64,000 nt of DNA, taken from assembly GCA_016125045.1 (NCBI GenBank), contig WGML01000002.1, forward strand, positions 62,001 to 126,000. Reading direction: 5' to 3'. Made by a program: the position numbers and the translations under genes. How positions within the stretch are numbered: position 1 is the stretch's first letter; each line of letters opens with the position of its first letter. Below the pieces are notes generated by a model. It had not been told where the DNA came from and did not search any database. It worked only from the letters and a program-made list of their open reading frames with translations. This DNA comes from a bacterium (GTDB taxonomy: Bacteria; Pseudomonadota; Alphaproteobacteria; Caulobacterales; Hyphomonadaceae). Below are positions 46,966 through 55,407 of the stretch, piece by piece.

Positions 46966-47670
46966 ATGCGTCGCGCCCGCCCGGTGCTTCTCGCTCTCTC
47001 CCTGCTGGGCGCCGCCGCGTGCGCCCCGGGCGCCGTCTCCAGCGGCGTCGCCTCTGCAACGACCGCCGCGCCGCTTGTCGACGCAGCCGTAGCCGCGCCC
47101 GGCCTCGTTCTCGACATCCGCTATGCCGGGTCCAACAACTTCGTCGGCCGTCCGATCACCGGATACAATGCGCCGAAATGCCTGCTGACGAAGGAGGCGG
47201 CCTCCGCGCTCGCGGCCGTGCAGGCGGACCTCAAACCTTCCGGTCTCGGGCTCAAGGTGTTCGACTGTTACCGGCCGCGCCGCGCGGTCGCCGACTTCGC
47301 CGCCTGGGCCCGCGATCCCTCAGACCAGCGTCGCAAGGCCGATTTCTATCCCTCGGTGGACAAGTCCCGCCTGTTTGAACTCGGCTACATCGCCGAACGC
47401 TCCGGCCACTCGCGCGGCTCGACGGTCGACCTCACCCTCATCGATCTCGCCACCGGCGCCGAGCTCGACATGGGGAGCGGCTACGATCTGTTCGACACAC
47501 TGTCCTGGCCCGCCGATCCGCGCCCCTCGGCCGCCCAGCGAGCAAACCGCCTCCTGCTCCGGTCGGTCATGAACGCACGCGGGTTTCGCCCCCTCGAACA
47601 GGAGTGGTGGCACTTCACGCTGCGCGATGAACCCCTGCCGGACACCTATCTGGATGCGCCGGTCGAGTGA
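46966..47670 (+). CDS. D-alanyl-D-alanine dipeptidase-like lipoprotein (M15D, VanX family)
   Basis: 234 aa from ATG 46966. Lipobox ALSLLGAAAC, lipidated Cys about residue 19. Zinc-site motif SGHSRGSTVDLTL (SxHxxGxAxD type, with Ser-Thr-Val in place of the usual Ala), and EQEWWHF near the C-terminus (E..WWH). VanX-type enzymes cleave D-Ala-D-Ala; a genomic copy in a Gram-negative is usually for dipeptide recycling rather than vancomycin resistance. It is coupled to the histidine kinase. Confidence 0.9.
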   Translation: MRRARPVLLALSLLGAAACAPGAVSSGVASATTAAPLVDAAVAAPGLVLDIRYAGSNNFVGRPITGYNAPKCLLTKEAASALAAVQADLKPSGLGLKVFDCYRPRRAVADFAAWARDPSDQRRKADFYPSVDKSRLFELGYIAERSGHSRGSTVDLTLIDLATGAELDMGSGYDLFDTLSWPADPRPSAAQRANRLLLRSVMNARGFRPLEQEWWHFTLRDEPLPDTYLDAPVE

Positions 47671-47685
47671 GGACGCAGTCTGACG

Positions 47686-49458
47686 CTATTGCGTCATCCC
47701 GGTGGCGACGCCCTCGCGGCGGGGGTCTGCGCCACCCTCAAGGCCCGTCTCCCGCGCGACGATGATGTGAATGCCGGACACCTCGCCGGTCACTTCCTGA
47801 ACCCGGAAGCCCGCGGCGTTCAGCGTCCCCGCCATCGCCTTGCCCCGGTCGTCATTGGTCTCCACCCGCACCGTCCGCCCGCGCGCCACGATGTTCGGCA
47901 GCGCCGCCGCTTCCTGCGCCGAGACGCCCCAGTCGAGCACGCCCACCAGCGTCTTCGACACATAGCCGACGATGGAGTTTCCCCCGGGCGACCCCGTCAC
48001 CATGAACAGGTCGCCAGCGCCGTCGAACACAATCGTGGGCGACATCGAGGAACGCGGCCGCTTTCCGGGGCCCGGCGCGTTCGCCACCGGCTTGCCCCCG
48101 ATCTCGTAGGGCCGCGAGAAGTCAGTCAGCTCATTGTTCAGCAGGAACCCGTTCGTCCACCTCGCCGAACCGAACGGGCCCTCGATCGTCGCGGTGAATG
48201 AGGCGGCGTTGCCCTCCGGGTCGACGAACGACATGTGCGTCGTCCCTTCGCGCACATCGCTTGCGTCCCGGCCCCACATGTCGATGATGGACTGTCCGCG
48301 CAACACGGCTCCCGGATCGCCGGGGAGCGGATCGTCGCCGGGCTTGAATCCGGCCTTCGCCCGCGCATCGAGATAGGCCGGGGCGAGCAGGTCCGCGACG
48401 GGCACCGTCACCGCCGCCGGGTCCGCCACATAGTGATCCCGGTCGGCGTATCCGAGTTGCTGGGCGAGCACATAGTCGGCGAGCTTCTCGTCGTTCGACG
48501 CCGCATCCGCCGACAGCCGCTCATAAAGCCCCAGAATGAGGTTCATCGCGACGCCGCCCGAGGAGGAGGGCGGCGCGGAGCAGATCGTGTAGGCCTTGAA
48601 CGGGCCGCACAGCGCCGGCTTCTTCAGCACCTTGTAGTCGGCGAGGTCCTTCAGCGTGAGCCCGCCGGCGTTCGGCTCCATCTTCACCTGGCGGATGATC
48701 CCTTCCGCGATCGCCCCGGAATAAAACGCCGCCGGCCCCTCCGTCGCCACCGCGCGCAGCGTCGCCGCGTAGTCCTTGTTCACGCGCCGGTCGCCCGCCT
48801 TCAGCGCTTGTCCACCGGGATAGAAATAGTCGGCGGTGCCCGGATTCTTGCCGAACGCGCTGCCTTGCAGGCGGGGATTGCCGACGAGGCTCGCCAGCCG
48901 CGGCGACACGATGAACCCATCCTCGGCGAGCTTCTCCGCCGCCGCGAAATTCGCCGCCCACGGCCGCTTGCCCATATCGTCATGCGCTGCCTTGTAGAGC
49001 GCGACCGCGCCGGGGACGCCGATCGACTTGCCCGATTGAACCGCGCTGAAGAAGCCGAGCGCCTTGCCGTCGACGTCGAACAGCTGCGGCGTCGCCGAGG
49101 CCGGCGCCGTCTCACGCCCGTCATATACGGTCGTCGTTCCCGCCTTGCGATCGTAGACGACCATGTAGCCGCCGCCGCCAAGGCCTGAGCTCTGCGGCTC
49201 CACAAGCCCGAGCACGGCGTGGGCGGCGATCGCTGCGTCGACCGCCGAACCGCCGGCGCGCATCGCCTCCAGGGCGGCCTCCACCGCTCGCGGATCGGCC
49301 GCCGCCGCCATCGCCTGTCCCTCGAGCCGCCAGGCCTTTGTTTCCGCCGCCGGCGCGGCCGGCGGGGCCGCCGTGCGATCGGCGGTGGTGGTCTGCCCTG
49401 CGCATGCGGTCAGGGTGAGTGCCGAAACGGCGGCCAGAAGGACGATGTGCAGGCGCAT
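47686..49458 (-). CDS. ggt: Gamma-glutamyltransferase
   Basis: 590-aa lipoprotein precursor (lipobox LTLTAC, Cys19). Typical GGT: VEPQSSGLGGGGYMVVYD, RETAPASATP, the autoprocessing site before the nucleophile Thr in EGTTHMSFVDPEGNAASFT, and GSPGGNSIVGYVSKTL in the small subunit. Cleaves glutathione and other gamma-glutamyl compounds in the periplasm. Convergent with the VanX-like gene. Confidence 0.95.
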   Translation of the reverse strand: MRLHIVLLAAVSALTLTACAGQTTTADRTAAPPAAPAAETKAWRLEGQAMAAAADPRAVEAALEAMRAGGSAVDAAIAAHAVLGLVEPQSSGLGGGGYMVVYDRKAGTTTVYDGRETAPASATPQLFDVDGKALGFFSAVQSGKSIGVPGAVALYKAAHDDMGKRPWAANFAAAEKLAEDGFIVSPRLASLVGNPRLQGSAFGKNPGTADYFYPGGQALKAGDRRVNKDYAATLRAVATEGPAAFYSGAIAEGIIRQVKMEPNAGGLTLKDLADYKVLKKPALCGPFKAYTICSAPPSSSGGVAMNLILGLYERLSADAASNDEKLADYVLAQQLGYADRDHYVADPAAVTVPVADLLAPAYLDARAKAGFKPGDDPLPGDPGAVLRGQSIIDMWGRDASDVREGTTHMSFVDPEGNAASFTATIEGPFGSARWTNGFLLNNELTDFSRPYEIGGKPVANAPGPGKRPRSSMSPTIVFDGAGDLFMVTGSPGGNSIVGYVSKTLVGVLDWGVSAQEAAALPNIVARGRTVRVETNDDRGKAMAGTLNAAGFRVQEVTGEVSGIHIIVARETGLEGGADPRREGVATGMTQ

Positions 49459-49649
49459 GATGAAGCTCTTGACGTCTTGAAATGCATGGAGCGGGCGTGT
49501 CTCCCTTCGCCCGCCTGACGGTCCGACCCTCTACCCGCCCACCGGCCGAGCACAAGGGGACACCCGCCTAATCAGCACGCCAGCCGGGTTGTGGCTAGAG
49601 ACCGGGCGCATCCGCCTGCGTCCCGCGACGCGTCCGGCGTGCGCCCGCC

Positions 49650-49955
49650 TCAGAACAATTCCGGCCGCATCACGTCGACGGTCGCGACATTGAGCACGCC
49701 GATATGATCGTCGAGCAGATCGTGCAGCTGTGTCAGCGCCGCGTCGACACGCTCCGTCGACCCGATGGAGATCACCACCACCATGTCCTGCGTCGCCGAG
49801 ATGTCCGATCCGCGCGACCAGCGCACGCCGCCGCCATAGCCCGACATCGCGCTGATCACCGTATAGCCGGTGAGGCCCGCCGCCTCGAGAATCCGTCCGG
49901 CGCGTTCCAGCGCCATGCGTTCGATGATGAGTTCGAGGCGGCGTTTCTGGTGCAT
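49650..49955 (-). CDS. PII-like regulatory protein, SbtB type
   Basis: 101 aa. RRLELIIERMALERAGRILEAAGLTGYTVISAMSGYGGGV is the PII fold opening, with the T-loop region GVRWSRGSD and VVVISIGSTERVDAALTQL, LLDDHIGVLNVATVDVMRPELF at the end. It is the last gene of an operon with the bicarbonate transporter upstream (13 bp). SbtB is known in cyanobacteria as the PII-like partner that binds AMP/cAMP/ADP/ATP and controls SbtA. Here the C-terminal R-loop cysteines are missing. Confidence 0.85.
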   Translation of the reverse strand: MHQKRRLELIIERMALERAGRILEAAGLTGYTVISAMSGYGGGVRWSRGSDISATQDMVVVISIGSTERVDAALTQLHDLLDDHIGVLNVATVDVMRPELF

Positions 49956-49968
49956 CGGCTGCGCGCTC

Positions 49969-50955
49969 CTAGCGGCTCACAAGCTCAGCGAGATAGATAT
50001 AGATCGGCAGCCCGAAGGTCAGGTTGAACGGAAAGGTTATCCCGAGCGACAGCGTAAGATACACCGACGGCTGCGCCTTTGGCAGGGCCAGTCGCATCGC
50101 CGCCGGCACCGCGATGTAGGACGCCGACGCCGCAAGCGTGATCAGCAGCGCGGCGTCCCCGGCCGGCATCCCGATCCCGAGCGCGAACAGCGCCGCGAGC
50201 CCCGCGGAAACGAGCGGCATGTAGATCCCGAACGACACGGCTCCCGCGTCGAGCTGACGCCAACCGCGCCGCAGGCCGCGTCCGGCCGAAAGGCCCATGT
50301 CGAGTAGAAACAGGCACAGCACGCCCTGGAACGGGTCGACGAAGAACGGCGCGATCCGCGTCATGCCGGCCTCGCCCGTGATCCAGCCGATCGCAAGCGA
50401 CCCCACCAGCACCACAACCGAGGCGTTGAGGAACACCTCGCGCATCAATTCGCCGCGTTCCGATCCCGCGACCGGCGCCTTGGTTCCCGCTCCGCCGCGC
50501 TGGGCGAGTAGCAGCGCGGTGATGATCGCCGGCGTCTCCATCACCGCCGCGACCGCGACGAGGTAGCCCGAACTCTCAAGACCAGAGTATTTGACCGCCT
50601 GCGTCGCCGCGACGAATGTCACCACCGAGATCGACCCGTAATGCGCGGCCGCCGCGGCGGCGTCGATCCGATCCATCTTGCTCGACAGGCGCAGGAAGGC
50701 GAACGCGAGCAGGGGCAAGGTGAAGGACAGGATCAGGCCCGCGCCGAACACCATCGCCACCTGCGAGGTGATCGCGCTGTGCGACATCTCGACCCCGCCC
50801 TTCAGGCCGATCGACATCATCAGATAGATGGCGAGACCCTTGGCGAACGCCTCGGGGATCGACATTTCCGAGCGGGCGAGCGCGGCGCCGAGGCCCAGCA
50901 CGAAGAACAACACGACCGGCGACAGGATCGTCGACAGCGCAAGGCTGAGGTCCAT
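49969..50955 (-). CDS. Sodium-dependent bicarbonate transport family permease, SbtA-like
   Basis: 328 aa, ten or so predicted spans: LSTILSPVVLFFVLGLGAALARSEMSIPEAFAKGLAIYLM (N-terminal, landmark), KGGVEMS, AAHYGSISVVTFVAA, and repeat-2 DMGLSAGRGLR, AASASYIAVPAAMRLALPKAQPS. The GGVE and AHYGSIS elements match SbtA. With the SbtB-like gene it forms a carbon uptake pair. Substrate inferred from family; direct activity unproven. Confidence 0.88.
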   Translation of the reverse strand: MDLSLALSTILSPVVLFFVLGLGAALARSEMSIPEAFAKGLAIYLMMSIGLKGGVEMSHSAITSQVAMVFGAGLILSFTLPLLAFAFLRLSSKMDRIDAAAAAAHYGSISVVTFVAATQAVKYSGLESSGYLVAVAAVMETPAIITALLLAQRGGAGTKAPVAGSERGELMREVFLNASVVVLVGSLAIGWITGEAGMTRIAPFFVDPFQGVLCLFLLDMGLSAGRGLRRGWRQLDAGAVSFGIYMPLVSAGLAALFALGIGMPAGDAALLITLAASASYIAVPAAMRLALPKAQPSVYLTLSLGITFPFNLTFGLPIYIYLAELVSR

Positions 50956-51087
50956 GTTGCATCGCCCCCTTGAGACGGACGGGCATCCTCTAGGCCGGTT
51001 TCCGGGATTCGCCTAGCGACCCCGAGGATGATCGGGCCGTTGGGGTCTCGCCCCCTCCCTCGCAGGTATCACCGCACGTCTCACGGC

Positions 51088-51657
51088 TCAGGGGGGGGTC
51101 GCTTTCTCCGGCGGCAGGAACATCGCCAGCCACATAAAGCTCACTAGAAACATCAGGCGCTGCAACAGCCCGGCGACATCCGGCATGGCCAGCATGAGAA
51201 GCGGCAAGCCGCTCCCGGCCGCGACCGCTCCGAAACACATCAGCCGCCGCGTCATGTCTCTTTCATGGAATGACTGCGCAATGGCGCCGATGCTGAACGC
51301 AATGCCCATGATGGTCGCAAAAACGCTGTGAATCCTGTCTTCTTCGGCGCTGAATGCGGCCGCCGGATCGATTGGGCTGTGTGAAAAGGCGGCGACGCCG
51401 AACAGGGATGCTCCGAACACTACGAACGACCAGCCGACCACCTGCGCGTTCCGGATGCGCCTCACTGCATCCGTGAGCACGCCGGCTCCGAAAGCGGCGA
51501 AGCCGACATTCATGATCCAGGCGTTGGGCGCTCCCTGTGCGCCGAGTTCACTGATCGAATGACGGACGACCGAATACCCCGGCGCGGTGACGAAAGGCGT
51601 TGCGAGGATCGCCGCTGCGATCACCAGGATCCCCGGAACAACCGCTCCCAGCTTCAT
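51088..51657 (-). CDS. DUF998 family membrane protein
   Basis: 189 aa, six predicted spans. Family motifs SVVRHSISELGAQGAPNAWIMNVGF and GVAAFSHSPIDPAAAF, seen near residues 30-55 and 85-110. Function unknown. It ends near sbtA's 5' end and is a single gene. Confidence 0.85.
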   Translation of the reverse strand: MKLGAVVPGILVIAAAILATPFVTAPGYSVVRHSISELGAQGAPNAWIMNVGFAAFGAGVLTDAVRRIRNAQVVGWSFVVFGASLFGVAAFSHSPIDPAAAFSAEEDRIHSVFATIMGIAFSIGAIAQSFHERDMTRRLMCFGAVAAGSGLPLLMLAMPDVAGLLQRLMFLVSFMWLAMFLPPEKATPP

Positions 51658-51754
51658 CCTGCGCTATCCCGGCCACCTGCGAGCGAGGGAGAGTCTCGCC
51701 GCAGGGGGCGCCGATCGCAAGCGTTTGCGACCGCGGAAAAGCGCAGACTGAAAT

Positions 51755-52372
51755 TCACTCCGCCGGCCAAGGATCAGCCCAGGCCGGGATCTGCTCCAGC
51801 CCGTCGAGCCATGTCACGATGTTCGGAAACTCGACGAACGGCATGTCGGCGTTGCGCCAATAGCTCGCCATGGCTGCAAGATGGAAATCCGCGATCGTCA
51901 GGCGTCCGCAGGCGACATGCCTGCTCGTCTCAAGATAGCGGTTGAGCACCCGCGCCTGTTTCCGCAGCGGCGGGCCCGCCTTCTCCAGCGCGGCGGCGTC
52001 CGGCGGCCCCATCCCGAACTGCGCCTTGATGATGTGTTCGAAATAGAACGGCCCCACCGCGGGCGACCATTGCGAGTCGCTCCACACGAGCCATCGCAAC
52101 ACGTCCACCTGTTCGGCGGGTGAGTTCACCGGCCACATGTCCGAGCCCGCCTTCATGCACATGTGCGCCATGATCGCGGCCGACTCCCACAGCACGAGAT
52201 CGCCGTCGACCAGCGTCGGCGCCTTGGCGTTGGGGTTGAGCGCAAGATAGTCCGGCGCCTTCAATCCGCCGCCGGCTGCATCGATCTTGACCAGTTCCGG
52301 CGCGAGTCCGAGATGCTTTGCAAGCGCCAGCACACGTTGCGGCGCCTGCGCCTTGAACCAGTAGAGTTTCAT
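51755..52372 (-). CDS. Glutathione S-transferase family protein
   Basis: 205 aa from ATG 52372. N-terminal thioredoxin-like domain with LYWFKAQAPQRVLALAKHLGL, NPNAKAPTLVDGDLVLWESAAIMAHM (the cis-Pro and Glu-Ser glutathione contact), and a helical C-terminal domain containing HVACGRLTIADFHLAAMASY. The N-terminal catalytic residue is not obvious: no Ser/Cys/Tyr directly matches the standard place, so substrate and class are open. Confidence 0.9.
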   Translation of the reverse strand: MKLYWFKAQAPQRVLALAKHLGLAPELVKIDAAGGGLKAPDYLALNPNAKAPTLVDGDLVLWESAAIMAHMCMKAGSDMWPVNSPAEQVDVLRWLVWSDSQWSPAVGPFYFEHIIKAQFGMGPPDAAALEKAGPPLRKQARVLNRYLETSRHVACGRLTIADFHLAAMASYWRNADMPFVEFPNIVTWLDGLEQIPAWADPWPAE

Positions 52373-52559
52373 TCTGATGGGCCCTTCACGACCGCCCGGG
52401 CGTGTCGACGCGCCGCGCGTCAATCATCTCCGGCGGGGATCAACGATCGCGCGTTCCCCGGGGGCGATCAAGCCAGCGGCTTGCCGGCGGCGCGCGCGGA
52501 TGGGACAACGCGCGGCCCAGATCAGACACCGATCAGACCCCGCCAAAGGACCATCCGCC

Positions 52560-53579
52560 ATGCCCGTCGGCCGCCTCAACCGCATCACCGACGTCGCGGG
52601 TCTCGCCGTCGGGTCCGCCCATGACGCCGCCGTGCGCACCGGCGTCACCGTCCTCCTCCCCGCCGAGCGCGCCGTCTGCGCCGTCGCCGTCGCCGGCGGC
52701 GGGCCCGGCACGCGGGAGACGGACGCGCTGAAGCCCGACACCCTCGTCGACGCCGTCGACGCGCTCGTTCTCTCCGGCGGATCGGTCTACGGCCTCGCGG
52801 CGGCGGACGGCGTCGCGGCGGTGCTCGGCGCGGCGGGGCGCGGCTTTGCGATGCGCGCGGCGCCGGGCGTGCCGGTCTCGCCCGTTGTCCCCGCGGCGAT
52901 CCTCTACGACCTCGCCAATGGCGGCGACAAGGCCTGGGGCGAGGCCCCTCCCTACCGCGACCTTGGCCGCGCGGCGCTCGCCGCCGCCGCGACGGACTTC
53001 GCCCTCGGCGCGCAAGGCGCGGGCTTCGGCGCGATGGCGGGGGCGGCCCGCGGCGGGCTCGGCTCGGCGAGCTGGGTGACGGCGGACGGCCACACCGTCG
53101 GCGCGCTCGTCGCGGTCAACGCCTTCGGCGCCGTCACCATGCCGGGCGGCGACGTCTTCTGGGCGTGGCCCTACGAGCAGGCGGGGGAATTCGGCGGCGC
53201 GCGGCCGTCGCCTAAGGCCTCCGCCCCCCCGCTCGACCTCGACGACTGGGGCGCCGCCAAGGCGAATCCCGCCCTCATGCTCGGCCGCACCTCGACGACC
53301 ATCGGCTGCGTGGCGACCGATGCGGCGCTCACCCCGGCGGAGGCCGAGCGGGTCGCGAAGATGGCGCTCGCGGGCCTCGCCCGTGCGATCCGGCCGGTCT
53401 TCGCCCCGTTCGACGGCGACGTCGTGTTCTGCCTCTCGACCGGTTCGCCCGCGCACGCTCCGCCGCCCCCGCCAGACCCCTTGCGCCCGCTGCTCCTTGC
53501 ACGCCTTGGCGAGATCGCGGCGGCCTGCCTCGCCCGGGCCGTCGCCCGCGGCGTCCACGCCGCCCGGGACGCAGGGTGA
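52560..53579 (+). CDS. P1 family peptidase (DmpA/BapA-like)
   Basis: 339 aa from ATG 52560; earlier in-frame codons are low complexity. Starts VGRLNRITDVAGLAVGSAHD, with TVLLPAERAVCAVAVAGGGPGTRETDAL, LSGGSVYGLAAADGV, and the nucleophile segment GRTSTTIGCVATDAALT, and ends with IRPVFAPFDGDVVFCLST. P1 enzymes are self-processing Ntn-type aminopeptidases or beta-peptidases. It is an independent gene; tRNA-Arg follows. Confidence 0.92.
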   Translation: MPVGRLNRITDVAGLAVGSAHDAAVRTGVTVLLPAERAVCAVAVAGGGPGTRETDALKPDTLVDAVDALVLSGGSVYGLAAADGVAAVLGAAGRGFAMRAAPGVPVSPVVPAAILYDLANGGDKAWGEAPPYRDLGRAALAAAATDFALGAQGAGFGAMAGAARGGLGSASWVTADGHTVGALVAVNAFGAVTMPGGDVFWAWPYEQAGEFGGARPSPKASAPPLDLDDWGAAKANPALMLGRTSTTIGCVATDAALTPAEAERVAKMALAGLARAIRPVFAPFDGDVVFCLSTGSPAHAPPPPPDPLRPLLLARLGEIAAACLARAVARGVHAARDAG

Positions 53580-53716
53580 GCTGACCCGAGTGGCAACGAC
53601 ACTCGGCGAAACCTGCGCACGACACCGCTCGGGCCGGTCCGCAAAGCCTCCAGCCCGCCAACTTGCGCGCGGCCCGGTGAGCAGTTATACCGCGCGCTCT
53701 TTCGACGGCCCCGCGC

Positions 53717-53793
53717 GCGCCCGTAGCTCAGCTGGATAGAGCACCAGACTACGAATCTGGGGGTCAGGAGTTCGAATCTCTTCGGGCGCGCCA
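53717..53793 (+). tRNA. tRNA-Arg (anticodon ACG)
   Basis: Acceptor GCGCCCG pairs with CGGGCGC; discriminator G and encoded CCA at 53791-53793. Anticodon loop CTACGAA in the stem CCAGA/TCTGG gives anticodon ACG. T arm AGGAG-TTCGAAT-CTCTT. 77 nt with CCA. The rest of the 53580-53985 gap holds no other gene that I can see. Confidence 0.97.
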
Positions 53794-53985
53794 GTCTCGG
53801 GCCAGACGGCTGGTGCCGGCTCGCGCCGCCGCCGAACCCAGAGCCTGACAGTGACGCTCTCTCGCGCGCACCATCCGGCGATCACCTGAATCCGCCGCCC
53901 CCCAGCCTCCGCTCCCTTCCTCCCCGCCCCTTGCCCATTCCATAAGACTATTCTAATTTAGCGCTCCCCGGAGGAATGTGTCGCC

Positions 53986-54369
53986 ATGCCGTCAACCGCT
54001 CTCAAGCGCTCGAAAACCGGCGCGAGCCCGGCGCGGCCCGAACCGCAGCCCTCGCCCCTCGCGGGCGCGCCGATCGAGCAGCTGGAGCCCCGCGCCGCGG
54101 AGGCCGCGCGTCTCCTGAAACTGCTCGCCAACGATCAGCGGCTCACCGTGCTCTGCCGGCTGAGCGCCGGCGAACTGTCGGTCGGCGAACTCGGCGCCCA
54201 TGTCCCGCTCAGCCAGTCCGCGCTCTCGCAACACCTTGCAAAGCTGCGCGCCGATGGCGTCGTCGCCACCCGGCGCGACGCGCAGACCATCTACTACCGC
54301 CTCGCGGATCCGAACGCGGCGCGCATCATCGGCCTGCTCTGCGAGCTTTACGGCGGGCCGGAACACTAG
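53986..54369 (+). CDS. ArsR/SmtB-family transcriptional regulator
   Basis: 127 aa. GGAGG ribosome site 12 nt upstream of ATG 53986. The winged helix has AARLLKLLANDQRLTVLCRLSAGELSVGELGAHVPLSQSALSQHLAKL (landmarks: LLKLLANDQRL, LSQSALSQHLAKLRADGVV, RRDAQTIYYRL). No Cys in the metal-binding helix alpha-3, so metal sensing as in ArsR (ELCVCDL) is unlikely. First + strand gene ahead of the selenocysteine genes; an upstream AT-rich patch at about 53940-53960 is the likely promoter and operator. Confidence 0.92.
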   Translation: MPSTALKRSKTGASPARPEPQPSPLAGAPIEQLEPRAAEAARLLKLLANDQRLTVLCRLSAGELSVGELGAHVPLSQSALSQHLAKLRADGVVATRRDAQTIYYRLADPNAARIIGLLCELYGGPEH

Positions 54370-54501
54370 CCCCCCAACTCCGGCGCCCCAACTCCGGCCT
54401 CCCTCCCGATCGATGACAGTCCGGCGGCTTGATCGCGCGCCGCTTCGGATACAGGTTTTCGGTTTCGCGAAACGCACCGGGTGAGTCGAGGCTGTCGATC
54501 A

Positions 54502-54948
54502 ATGCCGCTGTCGGACACATATTCCCCCGCGCTCAAGGGGGCGATCGCCCGGGCGATGGATGCGGTGCGCCCGGTCATCGCGCGCGAGGAGGGCTTCGCC
54601 TCGGCGGACGAGGTGTTTGACGCCTGCGAGCCGGTGCTGCGCCCCGCGGGCGCCTTCCCCTACCGCGCGCACACCCTGCGCTATTGGGGGTTCCTCACGA
54701 GCTCCGCGCCGGGCGCGAAGGTGACCGACGTCGCGATAATCATCTTCGGCGTGGGCGTCGTCGTCGGCGAGGCGTGCGGCGTGTTCTGGCTCTGCGCATC
54801 GGAAGCCGGTGAATTCGCCTGGCTCGAGCGCGATCTCGATCCGGAAGACCTCGCAAAGGACAATGCGACCGCCGCGCTGACCGTTGCGTTCGAAAAGCTC
54901 CTCCAGGAGGGGGCGCCCGGGCGGTTCACCCTCTACACGGTCCAGTGA
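54502..54948 (+). CDS. Hypothetical protein, first of a coupled pair upstream of selB
   Basis: 148 aa from ATG 54502, with GAGG about 10 nt upstream; GTG at 54481 is an alternative. Not recognised. It is mainly helical at the N-terminus (LKGAIARAMDAVRPVIAREEGFASADEVFDACEPV), then has ALRPAGAFPYRAHTLRYWGFLTS-type sequence and a hydrophobic strand pair (VTDVAIIIFGVGVVVGEACGVFWLCAS). No signal peptide; the hydrophobic stretch is short and beta-like. It overlaps the next gene at GTGA, so translation is coupled. It lies in the selB operon and may be functionally linked, but this is inference. Confidence 0.75.
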   Translation: MPLSDTYSPALKGAIARAMDAVRPVIAREEGFASADEVFDACEPVLRPAGAFPYRAHTLRYWGFLTSSAPGAKVTDVAIIIFGVGVVVGEACGVFWLCASEAGEFAWLERDLDPEDLAKDNATAALTVAFEKLLQEGAPGRFTLYTVQ

Positions 54949-55382
54949 CATCGGGTGCGCGCGTGGGGATGAACCCAGAGGGCAATCCGGTCTATGACGC
55001 CCTGCGCGCCAACACCAAGGCGCGCGCCATCGCCGTTCTGGAGGCCCTGTCGGAGGCCGGCGCCACTCCGGAAAGCGTCGCGGCGGCGCTCGCCCCCGCG
55101 GTGCGGGAAACCGGCGGGATATTCCTCGACCGCTGGGCGCGGTTTTCCCGCATGATGACCGACACGTCCGGCGAGACGGTCTTCAAGCCCGTGCGCGCCT
55201 ATCCGATCTTCATCGGGGCGGGCGCGGACATGGGGATGGTGTGGGTGTTTGTGGCGGAGGACGGCGGCGGCGCAGCGATCTTCGACGAGGCGGACATGCT
55301 GCTGCCGGTCGCGGAGCTTACCTCCATGGTGGTCGGGGCGGCGCTTGAAGCCGCGCTCGTGCGGCAAGGGCGCCCGAGTTGA
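54945..55382 (+). CDS. Hypothetical protein, second of a coupled pair upstream of selB
   Basis: 145 aa if GTG 54945 is used, overlapping the previous stop (GTGA); ATG 54969 is an alternative. Not recognised. N-terminal helix (YDALRANTKARAIAVLEALSEAGATPESVAAAL), then RWARFSRMMTD and FKPVRAYPIFIGAGADMGMVWVFVAEDGGGAAIFDEADMLLPVAEL as predicted strands. Acidic, soluble. The next gene selB begins 25 bp on. No paralogy to its partner is evident by eye. Confidence 0.75.
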   Translation: MTSGARVGMNPEGNPVYDALRANTKARAIAVLEALSEAGATPESVAAALAPAVRETGGIFLDRWARFSRMMTDTSGETVFKPVRAYPIFIGAGADMGMVWVFVAEDGGGAAIFDEADMLLPVAELTSMVVGAALEAALVRQGRPS

Positions 55383-55407
55383 TCGCCCTCATCGTCTGTC
55401 ACGATCC

